NCBI GenBank assembly: GCA_900660155.1
Contig: CABFPE010000436.1
Span: forward strand, 418,859 to 482,858
Direction of reading: 5' to 3'
DNA: 64,000 nucleotides
Origin: Hofstenia miamia
Taxonomy: Eukaryota > Xenacoelomorpha > Acoela > Hofsteniidae
The notes under the pieces are model-generated. The model did no database searches. It worked only from the letters and a program-made list of their open reading frames with translations, and was not told the origin of the DNA. Position 1 is the first letter of the stretch. The number at the start of each line of letters is the position of its first letter. Both the position numbers and the translations under genes were made by a program. Positions 1 through 11,100 of the stretch are shown here, piece after piece.

Positions 1-535
1 AGAAACAAAGTACAAGTGTGGTCGTCAAAGAAATGTCCAAGACCAACAAAAGCGGTTCCAAAGTTCGACCAAAAAATTATGGTTTGAGGAGCACTTTCCT
101 GTCGTGGGCTTTATTTGAAAATTTTAGACGGAAAAGCCACAATCGACAGTCAATAATATTGCCAAATTATAGCTGAATTTATGCCTTATGCTGATGCTTT
201 ATATGATGGATGATGGATACAACAACAGGGAGGAGCAACCCCGCACACGTCAGCAAAGACAAAAAATTGGTTTTCTGAAAATAATATCCAGTTTTTGCAA
301 TGGCCACCAAGTTCTGCTGATCTTTCTCCAATCGAAAACGTTTGGCAGATTGAAAAATGACGTTGAGAAGAAAAATCCGAAAAATATATCCGATTTAAAA
401 GAAAAAATCCAAGAAAGTCAACACATTTCGATATCTGAAATGAAGTCCAATTTAATGAAATCAGTTTCAGTTCGTTTGAATGTTGTTATTTCTACAGGAA
501 GAAAACAAATTAGACTTTGATGCTTTTTACTTATC
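1..535 (+). mobile_element. Tc1/mariner transposase remnant (C-terminal half)
   Basis: The + strand reads, across more than one frame, the C-terminal half of a Tc1-type DDE transposase. Visible are a MVWGALS-like block (about 80-105), an ATPHTSAKTKNWF block (about 225-270) and a QWPPSSADLSPIENVW block (about 295-345), the site of the last acidic residue in DD34E enzymes. The residue that should be Asp in QQDGATPHTS reads Gly, and frames change between blocks, so this copy is dead. The 5' half lies outside the window. Family assignment rests on the motif order and is secure; the exact 3' end is not. Confidence 0.8.
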
Positions 536-789
536 CTCCTTTAATGTATCTTTATCATCTCTTCTTTCTTGAGTTATTATCATCAGTAGTTCAAAAGTAA
601 TATGCCTTTTTTCTAGTCTCATTTTTTTTGCAGCCAACTATATGCCCGCTTTGCCAATGGTTGTTTTAAAAGTTTTTTAAATATAAAGAAGTTCGCATGC
701 TACTTGTTCCACGACTTTCATGTCGTTGTTGTGTACGAATTTTGCTTATATTTACTTTTATATGTTCGTAATTTATGCAGATATTTGAT

Positions 790-1010
790 TGTTAATTGAA
801 TCTATTAACATTTGTTTTATAATTAACACGCATGCAGATTCGTAATAAACTCCGATGCATAGTAAATGTGTTTTGCAATTGATCACAGGTATGGTATTTG
901 CAGATGTAATGCATTGTACGTATTGACCTGTTAAACATTCTATTTATTCTGTTTTGAGTGTTTACATGTATGTTCATAGTGCTTAACAGTATGCATGCAT
1001 ATGTAAAATG
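790..1010 (-). mobile_element. LINE reverse-transcriptase tail fragment
   Basis: The - strand encodes SHFTYACILLS followed by INRMFNRSIRTMHYICKY. This matches the post-RT connection region of the LINE tails at 23.3 kb (SHFTYGCIIL, IRIFTWTITTLFNICK) and 29.2 kb in this window. Only this C-terminal piece is present, as expected for a 5'-truncated non-LTR insertion. It appears to belong to the same Jockey/CR1-like group as those copies. Confidence 0.55.
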
Positions 1011-1038
1011 GCTAATACCCCATACTTGAAGAGTTCTC

Positions 1039-1330
1039 CTATTCATTGTTATTTTTCTTGTTTGTAGAAGATATTTTGTCATTACTGCCATTCTCTGCGT
1101 CTTCTGATGAAAGTCTTCTCAGAAGTTCATTATTTGATCGATCTGCATGCAGTAGTAGTTTAATACTCTCGTTTATATTATTAGTGGGAAGTTCTTCTAG
1201 AGTGCTTAATTTCATTAGGAGGGAAATTCGGAACTGCGTTTTTTCCTCATTCATGGTTAAATTTTTTGATATGATGTTTCTCTCCAAGTTTGCTGTTATC
1301 AGAATTGAACGAATACGTTTTTTAATGATG
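1039..1330 (-). CDS. Uncharacterised polar ORF, possible exon
   Basis: A - strand frame of about 95 codons stays open and encodes a charged, Leu- and Glu-rich sequence containing HADRSNNELLRRLSSEDAEN and an Asn/Lys tail. Composition is more protein-like than the surrounding AT-rich background, and it overlaps the neighbouring LINE remnant by only about 50 bp. I do not recognise the family and see no clear splice sites. It could be a host exon, a stretch of a LINE ORF, or chance. Confidence 0.2.
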
Positions 1331-1685
1331 CTGTTTTCATGAGCGTATCACATTATTGACTATTACATAACAATACATATATAGCTAGCATGAAGACTGA
1401 AATGTATAGAACAGAACATGGTTCCTTATGGGACTCTTTATTAGTTAAGTAATCTGCGAAGACATGTCTGATTTTTAATAGAAACTATCTATAAACGTTC
1501 TTGTTCCTCAGTAAAGCCATAGCTGATTAACTTTGTATCTATGTCATAATTTAGGCTGCCAATGGCCTTACTTTAATCTATTAATGAGGCTCTTATGCAT
1601 GTTTGTGTTAGTAAAAAAGAGTTAAATACTCATAGTACAGCATCGGAACTGTAAAGGCCTTTTCTAAGTCTAAATTGATTAGGAG

Positions 1686-3561
1686 CAGTGGCGCCATTTC
1701 AGAAAACACCTAAGGGGGGGGGCAAAAATTGTTACTTAATCTGTATTGCATTAAACATCACATAGATTTAATCCAGCAATTTTGTTGCTTTAGTGCAAAC
1801 TGCGTACAAATACTTCTACTAGGCAGTAGGTATATAACCAACTTGATTTGTACTAACAAAAATGTTTTCGGGTCGGACTTTTTAACACGAAACCCGTAAC
1901 CCATAGAGCCAACCCGTAACCTGTGATCCGTAATTTCTTATTTGGGTTAAAGTTTAACCGTATTGTTACAAGGCGTAACATTATCTTACAAAATATTGTC
2001 GCAGTAATAACTGATTAGCCATAATTATTTTAACAATAACACAACACGAAAGAGAAAATAACTTGTTAATTTTCTATTTTTACACGTATTTTGCTGAACA
2101 AAATGCTAATTATAACATCACATCATTGTAATACGTTTCCTTTATTTTGATTGACTACCACTAATACAGTAATACACACAGTGGGAATTGAAAATAATAA
2201 TTTTGATTTTCTCTAACATTTGTTTTATAGTCTATATTACCTCTGTATATTTACTTAACATAATTCGATGCTGTTGCATATTTTCAATTAGGTTGATCTC
2301 TTGCAGCAATGTTTCATTGTTTCTACACACAATGTTAATTTTACTTAGGACATTTTTAAATGGTTTGCGCTCATGTGTCAGTTATAATGTATAAAATAAT
2401 ACATTCAGCACAGTGGGCAAAATTATCTAATGATATTGTGGAAAAGGTGCTGTTTTTGAGGTACAAAATCCCTGCTTTTTATCTAGATGTACCAGTCATC
2501 GCAAAGATACCGAACTAAATGAAGAAGAAGAAATTGACATTTTGTTTGATAATAATTAAAAAAATTTCGGTGTTTTTATATTTTGGGTATCAACCCGTAA
2601 ATCAACCCGTAACCCGTACTTAATGATTCGTAACCCGTAAGATATTTACAACCCGTTACGGGTCCGACCCGAGAAAATGTTACAATAAAATGATTAATAC
2701 GAAACATTATATCAAGACACTAAGTGAGAGGATATTATCGAGACTTTCTTTGGGTAAACATATATCATCATTTGTAAATTCAACAGTCTTTCATTAGACA
2801 CTGTTGAACATAAATACATTTAACTTGTCTTAGAACTGAAATACATCTCTTATTGGATGCAGTGACTATAGGAAAAACGATCTTGAACAATTTCATTACC
2901 TCAGAAAAACCGACCTCAATTTCTGGTAAATTCCGAAGAGCCTCCACGATATCCAAATTGCTGTTGGTGATTCTTTTTAAATTATCTGATTGGCTCTTAA
3001 ATGCATACCAGGCTCATAAATTCGTTCAGCCAGGGCTGCGTCTTTTGCACATGCACAGTACGAGTTTGTCTGTTTTGCTGCTACTACTTGCTTCAACCAC
3101 TAAAATAGCATAAAACTATACCCACTCCAAATTTTCTAATATAAATGTAATAGAATGAATCTAATGAAGGCAAAGCAAAGTGTTATAATGATGAAGATTT
3201 TGGGAAGAAAATAAAGGTTATTAATGATTTTCTACCCTGGCCAATCAGTAGCAAACCATAGTAATTCACTTGCTGGCATGGGATTGTTCTTATGTTTGCG
3301 TTCTAAAGAATGGAAATTTGATTTCAAACCGAATCATGTATGAGTTTAATTGCCAGACCATTCGAACGGAAATTGCAATTTGGAGGAAAGGTTCATTCAT
3401 ATTTTAATGCACAACATAGTTTATTAAATTGAATTTGGCAAGTAATTGCAGCAAATCATGCATGAAATTATTCTCTTCCTTTTAACATTTTTGATATTTT
3501 GACCTTGTGTCTAGATTTAGAAGGGCCCATGGCCCCTATGCCCCCCTAAATGGCGTCACTG
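1686..3561. mobile_element. Non-autonomous hAT-type element with perfect 8-bp TSD
   Basis: Left end CAGTGGCGCCATTT and right end (reverse complement) CAGTGACGCCATTT form terminal inverted repeats, each followed by a G-rich run. The element is flanked on both sides by the same octamer ATTAGGAG (1678-1685 and 3562-3569), the 8-bp target duplication typical of hAT transposition. There is no transposase-like ORF in the 1.9 kb interior, so it is a MITE-like or internally deleted derivative. A second element seems to be nested in it at 1864-2679. Confidence 0.85.
1864..2679. mobile_element. Nested inverted-repeat element rich in AACCCGTA words
   Basis: The left end ATGTTTTCGGGTCGGAC and the reverse complement of the right end, CATTTTCTCGGGTCGGAC, match over most of their length. 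Both ends carry runs of variants of AACCCGTA (1893-1933 and 2590-2660). The interior is AT-rich and non-coding. Its position inside the hAT element makes it a later insertion. The superfamily is not clear; the ends resemble hAT subterminal repeats but I see no clean target duplication. Confidence 0.5.
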
Positions 3562-3569
3562 ATTAGGAG

Positions 3570-3786
3570 AAAAAATATTTGTTTCTTTTCAGTAGTTGTC
3601 TATTTGATGACATAGAATTCCTTCGAAAATTTTTTAGCAGTGGATTGAAATTGGTTTGTAACTCGAACAGATTCTTTGCTCTGCTTTTTTACTTTTTTAA
3701 ATACATAAGTTATATAATCCATTTTAAATATCTGTGGATAAATTTGAGGTGATTATTTTGGAATTTAATGCAAATTATAGGTGCTT
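3570..3786. other. Short spacer, nothing recognised
   Basis: AT-rich sequence between the hAT element and the 3' end of the R4/Dong-like LINE. I see no coding potential. Confidence 0.5.
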
Positions 3787-3983
3787 ATTATTATTATTTC
3801 ATTACTTATCACAGCTTCATGGTGGTATCCCTCTAAGCTCGGGGAACTCATAAGTTCCCAAGGAGTCTGAGAGCTTTCCTCAGGACTTTAGCTGTTCCTA
3901 ACAATGCTGCCTTCTGTGCTACCACTCCTCCCCACTTTGGTACTCCCAAATACTATGTCTGGCCTCCGTGCTTCTATCACCTT

Positions 3984-5368
3984 GATTGTCTGTATGTTGA
4001 AGTCCCACATTATCTTAACCTTCTCATTTTCTATGACGCCCTGTGGCTTGTGCTCATACCACTTGTCTCCTGCTTCTAACCCATGCTGCCTGCTCAAGCT
4101 CCAATGTACCATTCTGCGCCAACTTCTCATACCTGCTATCAGATGATCTACTGTCTCACACTCTTTCTTACATAGCCTACACTTAACACTTACTTCTACT
4201 TTTCTTGTTGCTCTCTTCTCTGTCACACATTTCTGTGTTCCTCTAGTATTCTCCATGCATTACCTTCTGCCTATACCTTGCTTGTCTCTCTGATTCCACT
4301 CTACTCTTGTATGGCTTCTTTCCTTCACTCTCAGTTCTTATCTTCCTTAACTCCTTAGTGACCTCCAGTTCGGGCCCCTTAGGTTGCTTTTCAACATATT
4401 CCTTTAGCCCTAGTGCTTCTGCTTCTATTGTTTACTCTTTGCTCAGCAGTCCTTTCCCTCCTTTATGCCTTGCCATGTACAGCCTATCTACATTTCCATT
4501 TAAGTTGAATGCTCTCTCTGCTGCTAGTATATTCCTTGTCTCCCTGTCTAATTTTCTCAATTGATTCTTGTTCCACCTAACTATTCCTGCCGAATATCTC
4601 AACACTGGTATCTCCCATGTATTAATTGCTTTTATACTATTCTGCCCATTCAATGCTGACTTCTGTAGTACCTTCNTTGTCTGTATGTTGAAGTCCCACA
4701 ATATCTTAACCTTCTCATTTTCTATGACGCCCTTTGGCTTATGCTCATACCACTTGTCTCCTGCTTCTAACCCATGCTGCCTGCTCAAACTCCACTGTAC
4801 CATTCTGAGCCAACTTCTCACACCCTGCTATCAGATGATCTACTGTCTCACACTCTTTCTTACATAGCCTACACTTAACACTTACTTCTACTCTTCTTGT
4901 TGCTCTCTTCTCTGTCACACATTTCTGTGTTCCTCTAGTATTCTCCATGCATTACCTTCTGCCTATACCTTGCTTGTCTCTCTGATTCCACTCTACTCTT
5001 GTATGGCTTCTTTCCTGCACTCTCAGTTCTTATCTTCCTTAAATCCTTAGTGACCTCCAGTACGGACCCCTTAGGTTGCTTTTCAACATATTCCTTTAGC
5101 CCTAGTGCTTCTGCTTCTATTGTTTCCTCTACGCTCATCAGTCCTTTCCCTCCTTTATGCCTTGCCATGTACAACCTATCCACATCTCCATTTAGGTTGA
5201 AAGCCCTCTCTGCTGCTAGTACCTTCCTTGTCTCTCTGTCTAGCTCCCTAAGTTCATTCTTGTTCCATCTAACTATTCCTGCCGAATATCTCAACACTGG
5301 TATCGCCCATGTATTAATTGCTTTTATACTATTCTGCCCATTCAATGCTGACTTCTGTAGTACCTTCC
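3984..5368. repeat. Imperfect tandem duplication of the LINE 3' part across an N
   Basis: 3984-4675 and 4677-5368 are two copies, roughly 95% alike by eye, of the same LINE 3' segment. They are separated by a single N at 4676. The second copy starts at a word (TTGTCTGTATGTTGAAG) that lies mid-element in the first. Either a real tandem duplication or two alleles or paralogues joined by the assembler would give this pattern. Confidence 0.75.
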
Positions 5369-6889
5369 TTACTCTCCTCTTGTATTCTTTTCTTAACCTT
5401 GTCCTCATTTCCTCATGATCTGTTCTATAATTCTCTATCACACCTAAGTACTTGTACCCCTCTTTGACTTCCTCAATCTTATCCCCACAGCTCGTCTTCA
5501 AACCATCTCCATCTATGCACTTGCCTCTGGTCATTGTCACTGTCGCACACTTTCCTAATCCAAATTCCAACCCAGAATCTCTGCTTGCTTTCTCCAATGT
5601 CTGCACTTGCTTCTGCAACATCTTCCTTGAACTAGCATACATATTTAGGTCGTCCATGTACCACAGGTGACTCACTACTCTACAATTCTTCTCCAACTTA
5701 TACCCTATGCCTGTCTCCAATGCTACTGCTAGTCTCTCATGAACACTTGTTAACTTCTTCAGCCAATACCCATGTCTCTTATCTCTGCCTGGCGCCTTCC
5801 AGTTCTTCATCATCTTTAGAGCCTCCTTCAGCTTTGCTTTTGTGATTACTTCATCTTCTTGCCTGAATTTCTTCTGCATCTGCACACTCTCTATCTCTGA
5901 TCCCACACTTTCCCATATATTCTCCCAGAATCTTACCGTGTCCTTGCCTGCTTTAGCTGTAGCCTTTTCTCCTACATCTAGTTCTTTGTAGAATTTTCCT
6001 TCTTGGGTTTCAAATTTCATATTGTTGCTTGCCTGCTTTGCCCTTGCCCTATATTTTCTCAGTTTCTCAGCTTCTGCAACTAATCTCTGCTTAAGCACTT
6101 CTATTGCAGTTTATATAGTCTTCCCCTTACCTACCCTGCACATGTCCTGTATCGCCTTACTTACTTCCCTAATTGCTGCCTAATCTTTGCCACTTTATTC
6201 TCAATTCTTCTCTCACTTATCTTCTTCTCGCCTTTTCTTCTTCATGTGCATGTCTACATTCGTCAGCACCTCCCATCCGCCTGCATACACTAACCTGTTT
6301 ATATCTGTTACACTCTTAGCATCTATCCTTTCAAATACTTTGTTAATCTTTGCGGTTTCTCCTGCTAACTTGCTTCTCTTAATGCCTCTTGGTACTGGCA
6401 ACCTACTTCTGTCTTCTATTTTTTCTTCATCCTTTCCTTGATTGCTGCCTCTGTTCTCAACAGCTGCGGTTTCTTCTGTTTCTACCACTACTTCTGCTAC
6501 TACATCTGCCACTTCATTTTCTTTTTGCTTCGTCTGTTCAGCTCTTCTTGGTCCCTTATTCTCATCCAGCTTCAACTTTCTGATCTGACCTGCAAGCCTC
6601 TGCTTTGTAACTTTTAATCTTGTTTCTTCTTTTTTCCATTCTTCCAACATTCCCTTCCTATAACCCCTCTGATCTGGTCTGCTTTTTCTGTAACACTTCA
6701 ATGCTTTCCTTTTCTTCTCATCAGTCCACTTGTGCGGTTGTCCATTGGTTTGTGTGGATCCTATACTGCCACATCTCGAGTCTACACTCCCGATTGTGGA
6801 GTCCGCCTTTTGATCGGAGATTCTTCGCACCCTCTGATCACTTAAGGACTGCCGGGGACGGAGGGCCTTTTCTTTTCGTTGCACTTTCA

Positions 6890-6966
6890 GTGAAGGTAGG
6901 GTCGAGGGAGGACTCGAGCCCGGGTCCTCACGATCCCGGGTTAGCCTTTTACCCCTTGGCCACTAG
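6890..6966 (-). other. tRNA-like sequence with B-box at the LINE 5' end
   Basis: On the - strand the 5' edge reads GGCCCTAGTGGCCAAGGGG and, about 40 nt later, GGCTCGAGTCC. These resemble pol III A and B boxes (the B-box consensus GGTTCGANTCC is matched at 10 of 11 positions). It does not fold into a good tRNA, because the T-stem fails, so it is not called as a tRNA gene. It could be a tRNA-derived 5' UTR or a SINE head abutting the LINE. Confidence 0.35.
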
Positions 6967-6968
6967 GG

Positions 6969-7000
6969 CCTATTATTATTATTATTATTATTGTTATTAC

Positions 7001-7047
<47 letters not shown>
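6969..7047. repeat. (ATT)n microsatellite flanking the LINE
   Basis: About 26 ATT/TTA units with two interruptions follow directly on the 5' end of the R4/Dong-like LINE. A shorter TTATTATTATTATTT tract sits at its 3' end (3787-3800). TAA/ATT arrays are the documented target of Dong elements. Confidence 0.85.
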
Positions 7048-7049
<2 letters not shown>

Positions 7050-7855
7050 ATTATATGGAATGCATACAATGTTTAAGAAAACATAAGTACTTTTATGGAA
7101 TTTATAGGAGGAAAGAACAAAAGTACAATTGTGAAGGGAGTTGTCAAGTTTTGGTTGGGCTAGCCGTGGTCGAAAAATAGCATGCAACATATCTGCAGTA
7201 GAATGGCGGCTTGGGAAACTGCTTGTTGAAGTGAGACCAAAACTATGGGAGTATCCTTGGATCCCAACGATACTGAAATACAAATTGTATTGTTTGTCTA
7301 TGCTAACTATTTTTGCTAACATGTTTTTGCCAAATTTATTAAATTTCATATGTATGTATGAATTAACTTATTTTTCAAATATAATATGTAAGAAAAAAAG
7401 CTTTAGTTCATTATTGTTGTCTATACTCAAATCACCAAAGTTGACAACATAGCCCTCAAAACCATCTTTAAACACCTTGCTTTATATTCTGTTGAAAAGT
7501 CAGAAATTTTGAAGAACAATTTTATTGATGGACAAGTTATTTATCTCTTATTAATGGAACTTGGGACAGAAGCGCTGATTTTTTATTGGAAACCAATAAA
7601 AATACCCATTAATAAACTAATTTATGTTATAATAGAGATTAAAGTTACAGTACTAGCCCCACGTGGGGTCCCACCTCACCCCACTCTGCGGGATATATGG
7701 AACCCCATGGGTTTTAGAAATCCTTTAGCAACCGGACAAGCTGCTATCAAATAAAGAAATTTGGAAATATATTTAAATGTAATGTATTAAATATCTGTCA
7801 AAAAAATATCAATTTATTGAAATTATTTTGTTAAGAACATTTAGTGTGGATAAAA
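7048..7855. other. Upstream region of the ethanolamine kinase gene
   Basis: Mostly AT-rich and non-coding. A GC-richer block at 7650-7755 (starting CCACGTGGGGTCCCACC) stands out sharply from its surroundings and may be a SINE or transposon scrap. I could not assign it. No TATA box or CpG-rich promoter is evident. Two candidate splice acceptors precede the start codon: TTTTGTTAAG at 7826-7835 and ACATTTAG ending at 7844. Confidence 0.4.
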
Positions 7856-8100
7856 ATGCAATTTATAGAAAAGCCAGAGTTGTGCATCAGATGTGAGGAG
7901 ATTTCAACCAAAGGCAAATCGCTTATATCAGAAATTTGTCCTCATTGGATTAATAGCATGAATTCGATATCAGAGTCCATAGATTTCATTCAATTCACTG
8001 AAGGGTTGACAAATCATTTATTTGGATTCTTCAAAGCAAATTCATTTACTAACAAATATCTGCCAGAAGATACAATTCTTTTGAAAATATTTGGAAAAAA
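7856..8100 (+). CDS. ETNK: ETNK exon 1
   Basis: The ATG at 7856 begins MQFIEKPEL; the frame runs to a GTTTGT donor at 8101 and ends in phase 2. A GTG twelve bases upstream is in frame but is not used as a start here. It encodes the N-terminal ETNK signature SEICPHW..FTEGLTNHLFGF and TILLKIFGK. Confidence 0.8.
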
Positions 8101-11100
8101 GTTTGTCTTAATTTTTCTTAGTTTATATGTATTCACCAAATAATTGATATCTCATATGTCGAATGGCAATTTATCAAAGTCCAGCGCTGAATATATTAAT
8201 GAAAAATATTATTGTTAGTATGACTATCATTATTAAATAGGCCTAAGGAAATAAATTTATTATGCTGTAGACATAGACGTTTTGAAATTTATGATATGCA
8301 AAATTGATTGTGCCCAAGATATATGTTTGATGTTGTTTATTTGCTTAATATGTTTTGAAATTTATGGTATACCTTTAGTTTATAGTATTTCTTTTTGAAA
8401 AAGCTAGACGCATTTTAAGAAAAATTTCTATTAATATTACTATTATTTTTGTTAAATCTACTCTTAGTATTATTATTTGTTTATATTTTTATTAGTTAAA
8501 CCCCTTCTTAAATGTTCTAAATTAGCTATTTTATGTAATTTTGATGTAATCTAGCCTAATATCCTTTTCTAAGATGCCTTGCATTAACATGGGAGGTATT
8601 GCTTATTCATATTATTGAATATCAATATATGCATTTTTAGAAATCAGTATATGAAACGTAAACAGTGCTATCAATAAAATATTTTTCAATAAATGTAATG
8701 AATTTTTCTGTGATTGCTTATTAAATATTGCAAATATGATCAGAATACTTAATGAGTTCTATTATATGCAATGGTAGACTCATATCCTTTATCTAATAAA
8801 CGTGATTAATCTTCATGCGTGTACTTGTGTATGTCGGGTTTGTTGAACACTACAATAAAGATGCGTGTGCATTAAATCCAATTATGCATACAATTTAATG
8901 AAAAATTATTAAAAGAAGTTAATATACACTGTAGGCTTGCATTATGAATTGCTTCGATTTTATCACTATTTAGAAATCATTCAAACGTGTGCTTTGATTA
9001 CCTGGAAACATTTCGTAGACTTTGTCAGAGATGGAAGGGTACCCTCAATTGGTGACCATGTCCGTTCCGGTTACGGTCACTCTGACCGGTGACCGTTGTT
9101 GACTGGTCCGGTACTCGGGTTATTCTCATGTGGGTACCGGCTTTATCCGGTCCTCACATTACAGAGTGCCGGTTTTTACCGCTTTACCTGGTTTCACTGT
9201 ACTTGTATTTAAGGGTTCAGTTCTCCTTTTGATCGGTTTTGATTGGCATTGCTGTTTCCGGTCCGTTTTTTGCATTACATAATGCATTTGTACAACCTGA
9301 AAATACGTGTACTGAACACATACGTGTTTGAATTATCGAATTAACACTAAAGATATCATGGTTTATTTAAAGGCACAAACCAAAAAATCGAGACAAATCA
9401 CCCAATGCATTTTTAATGCTGTAAATTTCAATAACGTGTTTTGTTTGAATATTGGTAATCCTATGTAAATAAATATTCCATGATAGATTTTAGCAATTAA
9501 TGGCACGCTTTAATTACTTCCAACCATCGATGGTGATTATTTTTAATCTTAATTTTAGGCTTAATTAATAAACAAGGCTAACGCCCGTGGTGATCCGGAC
9601 TTCTAAGTAATCCGTGAGTGTACAAATTTCACCACTTGTATTTAGTTAAGCGTGACGTTTACTCTGAAATTATAATCTAATAATGAATTATGGGATCTTA
9701 TTTGTTTGTGGCTTTAGGCTTAAAATACCCAATATATTTGACAAACACCAACAGAGGTCCAAAATGGACAGACACATAAAATCAATGTATAATATTTATT
9801 TTTGAGTTGCAGTTGAATGTATTGTTAAGGATTAATACAATGTAATCGTGTGACACTCTTTTCGACATTGCAGTGCTTGGACACCAAATAATTACATTTC
9901 CACATGTTTGGTTTTTGAATCGCTTACATCTTTGAATCATGTTGAGGCATTGAATATCAAATCTAGTAAGTTTTGCTGTGTATTAGTTAGACATTTTCAA
10001 AACTTTGCAAATACCACTGCTTCTACTCATAAACACCAAAATACTTCTTGCACCCAGTGATCTGTGAATGAAGCTGTGATGTTTTTCTAAGTTTTTCTTG
10101 GACATGAGGCAAGAAAGAGAGTAAAAGGGCAAACATTCTGAAGTAATCTATGTGAAAAATGAGGTCGATTGATCATACAGCTGATATTTATTGTGTGCAT
10201 AAATTGATTGAAGGAGTATCTAAAGCGTGTGTAATTCAAGTATTTATTATATATATTATATTACTAAGATGTTCTCTTTACACAGGTGTATTATTGGGTA
10301 ATCAGGTTAGGGTCACTCTTCTTTGCTTTGTCACAGTCCATAATCAACAGCTTTTCGTTTCATCATCATAGACAGTTTTCCTAAATTTTGTTTTGACAAT
10401 ACAATTAACATTTTTTAGTTTTTGAGCAATAGCAGACCCCAATAAGAGAAATACAAACATTTAGGAAATTAAACAGCAATTTCAATTAAATAATTATGCA
10501 AATATAAAGAGACATATTCCGGTAAAAAAGTTTTTAAATCTTATTGATAAGTCTTTAGACCTTTAGCTACAATGTTCAAAATCATGGCTGAGGTCCAAAA
10601 TGACCTTTCACTGTTCAATGGCACTTACGTTATTCAATTGTATTGATTCAAAAAAAGACGATTTGACCCAAGTTACTGAATTGCATATGTGATCTACTAA
10701 CTTTTCGCACAACTGTAATTATGGTAATTGTCACGAGTTTTTGCAGCTTGAGATTTGAGAAATTCTTAGAAGGCTATGACCGGAGGTACATCTCAAAGTG
10801 GCCGGTGTACTGAAATTAAGGTTGGCAGAATCCGGTTCGTGACCGGTCCGGTGGTCAGTACTGACCGACCTTCTTTGCTTCATGCATTTCTTTTATTGCT
10901 TAATAACATTTTTAATATATTTAAGGCAATTGCAACTATATAGAAACTTGGTTTTAGGTTATCAGAAAGAAACATGCATAACAAAAGCTTTGCTTTTTAA
11001 TAATAATAATGCTTTATTTCCTGTACATCTACAACAACAAAGGAAAGCTGCAAAATGTAGACGTAAAAGGGAACGTGTAACAGATATAAATAGTCAAAGT

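Larger units (their letters stand above)
3787..6967 (-). mobile_element. R4/Dong-type LINE with restriction-like endonuclease
   Basis: The - strand encodes, in order, a charged N-terminal region (6884-6213, with coiled-coil-like Lys/Glu stretches), an RT-containing ORF (6098-4935) with HLWYMDDLNMYASS (YMDD at residues 147-150) and the thumb region, then CRLCKKECETVDHLIAGC (a CCHC knuckle) and WDFNIQTIKV..ARRPDIVF, the catalytic block of restriction-like endonucleases in R2/R4/Dong LINEs. The RT is internally deleted: KLTSVHERLAVAL runs almost straight into the YMDD region, losing most palm motifs. The element lies between TTA/ATT-rich ends, like Dong, which targets TAA repeats. The sequence is more GC-rich than its surroundings. 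It is degenerate, and its 3' portion is present twice around an N. Confidence 0.8.

Noticed and set aside
6890-6966. A genuine tRNA gene on the - strand
   Set aside because: A- and B-box-like words are present but the T-stem and acceptor stem do not pair and the anticodon arm is not clear.
6620-7048. A 142-codon + strand ORF ending in poly-Tyr
   Set aside because: It is the complement of the LINE 5' ORF running into the ATT microsatellite.
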